Assembly: GCA_037954325.1 (NCBI GenBank)
Contig: JBBMNZ010000015.1
Location: 4,019,001-4,083,000, forward strand
Origin: Fistularia commersonii
Lineage: Eukaryota; Chordata; Actinopteri; Syngnathiformes; Fistulariidae
DNA: 64,000 nucleotides
Direction of reading: 5' to 3'
A model generated the notes under the pieces. That model was not told the origin of the DNA. It worked only from the letters and a program-made list of their open reading frames with translations, and made no database searches. The position numbers and the translations under genes were made by a program. Below are positions 59,401 to 64,000 of the stretch, piece by piece. The first letter of the stretch is position 1, and the number at the start of each line of letters is the position of its first letter.

Positions 59401-61925
59401 CACATGTCAAAAAACAAACCATACATAATTATAAATTTAAAATTAAATAAATAACTAAGTCAAGCATCAGGGGTGTGACAGCTTGTTATGAAAACCTGTA
59501 GGTTTGCTGAGAATTTGTACGAATATTTAGCTGCTGAAGTCACTTGAGATTCTGAACATTGACTAAATGTCATTTAAAATGAGGTTGTTGTTTTTTTAAC
59601 CCTTTCTTATAAAGGCTGAATAAACTTTCTTTCCCTGTCAGTCCTGGCTTCAGAGGTATAGCAGAATAAATAAAACATACCGCATGAAACAGAAATAGTA
59701 TTTTGTCTTTTTTTGGATTCCACCAGGTATATTTTCTAATTGCTGCAAAACAACTGTGGTAGAAAAACTTAGATCGTACTTGGGAAATGAATTACATATT
59801 ACTCCTCAGAGTATATAATCATACTAATAAGGCGGAATATTAGTTTCGTATAAACAGAACAAATGTCCTCTTTCCATTAACAATACTACACTTGGGTATC
59901 CCGTGCATCCATCATATCCTGCACTGCAGACACTCACCAGAACATAAAAACACAATCATCAAACAGGACTTTAGCACTGTCTCCACATGGCTGACTTCTG
60001 TATTAATTCAGTCAAAGGAATGTGTCTCTGCATGTTGCTTTTCATATTAGAAAGAGCCTGGAAAGTAGAATTCCCCATTTATTGCTTGTGTGTTTTCAGA
60101 AACTGGAGGCACTTTAAAAATGGAAAAGGAAATACAACATTTTTTTTTATTTTTTTTTATATAAATGTGAATTTATCCATTAACTGGTTTTCACTCTGCA
60201 TGAATATTCCTGTCATGACAGATAGGGTTACAGCCAAGGATCATTTTCGCTCCAAGCTGTCACCTGCATATCAATGCTTTTTCATCTAAAATGAATCATT
60301 TTCTTTTACAGGACATACGGAAACATGCAGGAAGTTTGCCCTCATTGTAAATTTGTAGCATGGAAGAGCGGCAGTAAGTCAGCGATACAGATCAGCAGGA
60401 GGATAATATTAATGAAGGCCTGAGAGAGCGCATGAGAGACACTGACCACAAGTCAGTCGGCTCTGATTGATCCCAATGGAAGACGGCTGAGGACCAGTCA
60501 CGCATCAGTCCATTCAAGTCACGGCATCTCCATCAAAAAAGGACCGAGGAGGATGCGGTGGGTCAAAAATCACTGTTTCTACCTTTCGCTCCATTTTTTC
60601 AGGGTCACTGAATAAATTGCGTAAAATGACAGTTGAAAAAAAAATAGTCTTATTTATGTCATACGTCTATCATCTCAAATAGATGACTCCATATTCTTAT
60701 GGAGGTAGTTAGAGCAAGCATCATGATAAAGGGTATTGTCATGGTAAGGGTGGTTTACGTTAATTCGCTCCAATTTCCTGTTGTTGAATATAGCAATTAG
60801 AGAAAGTTGAGTTTTACTTTCTTTCACCATTCCCTTTCAGGAAACAGCTTTGCTAATGCATCATCACTTAAATGAATGCAGTATGAGAGGATAAATTTGA
60901 ATCGTCATGTAAAGTCACCAAATTTATGATACTAAGTGAACAAGGGGTTACTTTGGGTTACAATGGGTACATTTGTCCTAACCAACCTTTCAGACAAAGG
61001 TTTTTTGTTTTTCTTTTTAATTAATGTATTTTGAGAGTAGTCAGCTTGCACCTTCTGTTGAACCAAATTGAAAGTAAAAATAAATTATTTATCATTTCTC
61101 CCTATTAAGAACAGAAGAACCAGAGCACGACAAAAAAAAATGTTGGATCAACTGACAACAAAATAAGCTAGTACTTTGTATATTTGCCCTAAATAAAATT
61201 CGTCGTGCTCCGGCTAGTTCTCTCAGAAAACAAATATTCAAAATATCACTGTGTTCGTGCAGTCTCCAAACCCTGCACATTACCCTCTTGTCCCACAAGG
61301 ACATTTGAATCCAACCAAAAAGCATCTTTGCTCCATGTGAGAGGTCTTTAAGAGATGCTAACTCTTAGACACCTGGATCTTACATCCAGGGTTGCACAGC
61401 CAAATGGAAACCAGGAAGTCAAGAAATGTTGGGTAACTGATACAGAAGACCAAGGGTTATTAATTAAAATGTACTTGACCAGTCAGAGGAAAGATGTTCA
61501 AATTGTCTGAAATGCCATTAAATCTACCCTGTATAACAAAAACATACTTCTACAGTGAAAAGTGTGCCTGTTTGTTAATTAAACTAAATTGAATTATTTT
61601 GTCATTCTTCACACAAAACAAGATATTTTTGGAAATGATTATCTTCATAAAAACAATAGTATATTTTTATTTCAAGCAAAAAAATATGCAAGAAAGTACT
61701 TTCAAAATGAAGTTTTTAAAAAAGAACCAGTTTCAAGCAAAACAAAATATACATTTTTCAATTTTAATTTTTCCTTATGACAGATTCAATCCTGGAAAAT
61801 TTGATCAGCTGTGTGGGCACTTGTGTTTTTTTCAATGGTAATTCCCACCTACAGCATGACATGGAGAGGCATCACAAAAGTGTGTCACAGAAAGTTTTAG
61901 ATTTTGACCAATGAAGATGAGCATG
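56426..61925. other. Non-repetitive sequence, no gene recognised
   Basis: A CA/CGCA tract lies at 57490-57530 and a short inverted repeat at 58417-58438. The stretch at about 60350-60600 has balanced composition and no repeat signature, so it is a weak candidate for conserved non-coding DNA. Confidence 0.4.
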
Positions 61926-62045
61926 GGAGACACGATAGCACAGTGGTTAGTACTTCAACTCCACAGCAAAAACATTTTATATATCATAGGGACAACAGTT
62001 TGTTCTCCTTGCACACATCTCGGTGTGTAGTAAGCAATTTGTCAT
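61926..62045 (+). repeat. R1 fish repeat fragment, forward
   Basis: Begins 'gagacacgatagcacagtgg' then 'ttagtacttcaactccacag', the forward head of R1 (expected 'gcagtggttagcactg'). Strongly diverged after about 61975. Confidence 0.6.
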
Positions 62046-62984
62046 CTGGTGCAAACTGACTGCGTTTGGAATATCTGCTTTATTTAAAAAAAAAAAATGT
62101 CATAAGCATGTGATTGCCCTTCCTGACTGCAGTTGTTTGGTTTGAAAAGACCCCCTCCAGATAGCATGGAATGTTGGATTCGGAGGATGTTTCAGGCCGG
62201 TAGATGACACAGACATGTAGGAAATGTTTTGACAAGCCGCACGAAGCAAAGCCTGAACATGCAGGTTTCTCATTGCGGTAACAAACTTGACCACCCAATG
62301 TGTAGTTTACAGAGGATGTCAGTTTATTGTACTGAAATGATTCAAATATTATCTTTACCATCAGTTCTCTTACTCTCCTCTGGGTTTAAAGCAAATACCA
62401 CAGAGCGTGCATTCAGACTGAGACTTAAGATAGCTCAGCCACCTAATGTGAAGATGCACTGCATGCCATCTTTAATAACTATCATTTGCCCCACTGTTTT
62501 ATCAATGCAGTAGTTACGTATGTCAAAGCGAGTGACAACAGCGAAGCTATGATGTAATTGTAAGGCAGTACATTTTGTCACAGACGGTGCATTCTGATTT
62601 ATTCACGCCACTGTTTTCTTGCTTTCCTGCCTTTATTCTCGAGTGTGTGGTGCAGCATGGTAATGAGCTAATGCGGTCCCACTGTTTCTGCGAGTGTGTA
62701 CGGCAGCTGAGCATTTATGTAAAAACAGGTGGCCATCGCTTGTGTTCACCTCTAGATAGGAATATGATTTATTTAATCTCAGAACAATGGGTAATGGATT
62801 TGAAAATTGTCGTGGCACATTTTCAATCCACCGTCCTTTCCTCCTAACTCTTCGAAATCTTTTTCGTTCCTGGCCACCCACACAGACAAATGTTCTGTAC
62901 ACTTACCCATTTGTACATCACTTTTACACAACCATGCGTTCAATTAACGCATCTTTTTATTAATATATTCTTCTTGCCCTTTCA
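62046..62984. other. Unrecognised non-coding sequence
   Basis: No gene or transposon is recognised. Confidence 0.4.
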
Positions 62985-63108
62985 GCCTAAGCGAAACATC
63001 TTTCTCCAATCCAATGCTATTCTCTGCATCCTCTCCTCTTACACCGGCAAACTTCATGTCCTCTTTTACTACATCCAAAAATCTCCTTTTCAGTCTCTCC
63101 TATTTATT
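62985..63108 (-). mobile_element. RTE-type LINE 3' fragment, copy E
   Basis: Shares 'ctattctctgcatcctctcc', 'tctcctcttacaccggcaaa' and 'actacatccaaaaatctcc' with copy B (9535-9640), on the same minus strand. It lacks the GAA-rich tail and more 5' parts, and is diverged. Confidence 0.7.
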
Positions 63109-63927
63109 TTTCTCTCAACTATTAACTATTTTGGTGATGTAGTTGCTGTTGCTGTTGCTTTTTCCAATATCCTTCCAGGATATTCAGCAAGTGTATTAGT
63201 AGGGTTGATATATGAATTAATGGAACTGTATATCAGTGCAATTTTTTAAGTAAAGAAATGTTTCAAGTATTTCACTTCTAAATCACTCCAATGAGCTGAC
63301 CAGATGACCGCCTTTGCAGTTTGCTCCCAGGTGTCACAGCACTTTAGAGAACAAATGCAGAGTTTGTCTCTAATCCCCCCCAAGGAATCAGGGACATGTT
63401 CTATTTGCTATAAGTTAAAGCTCAGCAGCGAGCAGCTATTTCTGCTATACCTTTCGAGACCATTTTCCAAAGGATTTGCTCCCTGATTGTGAAGTAGTCT
63501 GCACTGAAAAGATAAAAGCCCAGAAGGTTCTGCATGCAAATACCAAACAAGGAACATGACACAAACATCAGCGATTATTGTTGAGGCTCTTTGCAGTAGA
63601 AATGCCTGATCAAGTCCTTTGTATGACAACATGTAAGCGACTATGTTTACATGGGCTGCTTGTATTCGACCGTGTAAGACATTCCTACTTAAACAGCATT
63701 TCCACTCTTTAATCTTAAGAGTGGTAGGGAGGAATGGCTCCCCTGATCTGAATCCAGGCGGTGTTTTATTATTGGACTTCTGTGCCCATCACGGATTGTC
63801 CATAACAAACACTATGTTCTAACAAACACTATGTTCAGGCATAAAGGTGTCCATGTGTGCACTTGGCATCAACACACCTTAGACCACAGTTCTTTGATTG
63901 ACAATGTGGCCTTATTTTTGGACAGAG
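63109..63927. other. Unrecognised non-coding sequence
   Basis: No gene or transposon is recognised. Confidence 0.4.
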
Positions 63928-64000
63928 TCCCCTGTCAGAAGGAGTTTCAACTCCCACCTCCGGCAGAACTACAACCACGTCCCAAGGGAGGCGGGGGACA
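63928..64000 (+). mobile_element. Rex3-type LINE fragment running off the right edge
   Basis: The frame 'SFNSHLRQNYNHVPREAGD' (about 63942-63999) matches the segment between endonuclease and reverse transcriptase in fish Rex3-type LINEs, as I recall it. The rest lies outside the window. Confidence 0.65.

Noticed and set aside
61367..61390. Small hairpin 'cctggat' ... 'atccagg'
   Set aside because: A seven-base stem alone is not evidence of a structured RNA.
1..64000. CRISPR array, prokaryotic operon, phage or plasmid content
   Set aside because: No regularly spaced repeat array, no dense gene packing and no ribosome-binding-site pattern; the repeat content is that of a fish genome.
1..64000. 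tRNA, rRNA or well-known microRNA genes
   Set aside because: I saw no cloverleaf with A and B boxes, no rRNA cores and no well-known microRNA sequence; a covariance-model search would settle this.

Overview
The window looks like teleost fish nuclear DNA. It is AT-rich and rich in (CA)n microsatellites, and it carries the usual fish transposon mix: RTE-type LINEs with a GAA-rich 3' tail (Expander-like), a Rex3-type LINE with a GATG tail, Rex1/L2-type LINEs, Tc1-like transposons and their short derivatives, and a widespread fish repeat about 320 bp long (called R1 here). I recognise no host protein-coding exon, rRNA or tRNA. All long coding similarity belongs to transposable elements. The window is best read as intergenic or intronic sequence. 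Family names come from recognising sequence features, not from a database search.

Layout. 1-1720: RTE-type LINE copy A (minus strand), cut by the window edge, with an endonuclease reading frame still open. 1.7-9.3 kb: mostly unrecognised sequence, including a head-to-head (AC)n/(GT)n pair near 4.6-4.9 kb and a long (GT)n at 8.4 kb. 9.3-13.4 kb: a nested stack. An L2-like LINE 3' end was split by a minus-strand RTE fragment (copy B) and by a decayed plus-strand RTE element (copy C), and copy C itself holds a 119-bp Tc1-type remnant. 14.5-16.6 kb: decayed Rex3-type LINE (minus). 17.5-19.0 kb: dead Tc1-like transposon with recognisable ends. 19-32 kb: almost transposon-free sequence. 32.5-35.6 kb: a hAT-like terminus, R1, an internally deleted 140-bp RTE mini-element (copy D) and another fish repeat. 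37.6-40.6 kb: near full-length but dead Rex1/L2-type LINE (minus), abutting a Tc1-type MITE (40.6-41.0 kb). 42-52 kb: several R1 copies, two of them split by Rex1-type LINE 3' fragments. 54.1-54.6 kb: a second, unsplit copy of the L2-like 3' end. 55.7-56.4 kb: a second copy of the MITE, inverted, inside CA-rich DNA. 63.0 kb: RTE 3' fragment (copy E). 63.9-64.0 kb: start of a Rex3 fragment that runs off the right edge.

The genes here do not form a host pathway. The interest is historical: the order of insertions can be read from which repeat splits which, the LINE copies span very different ages, and one RTE-derived mini-element joins the 5' and 3' ends of its parent at a short microhomology.
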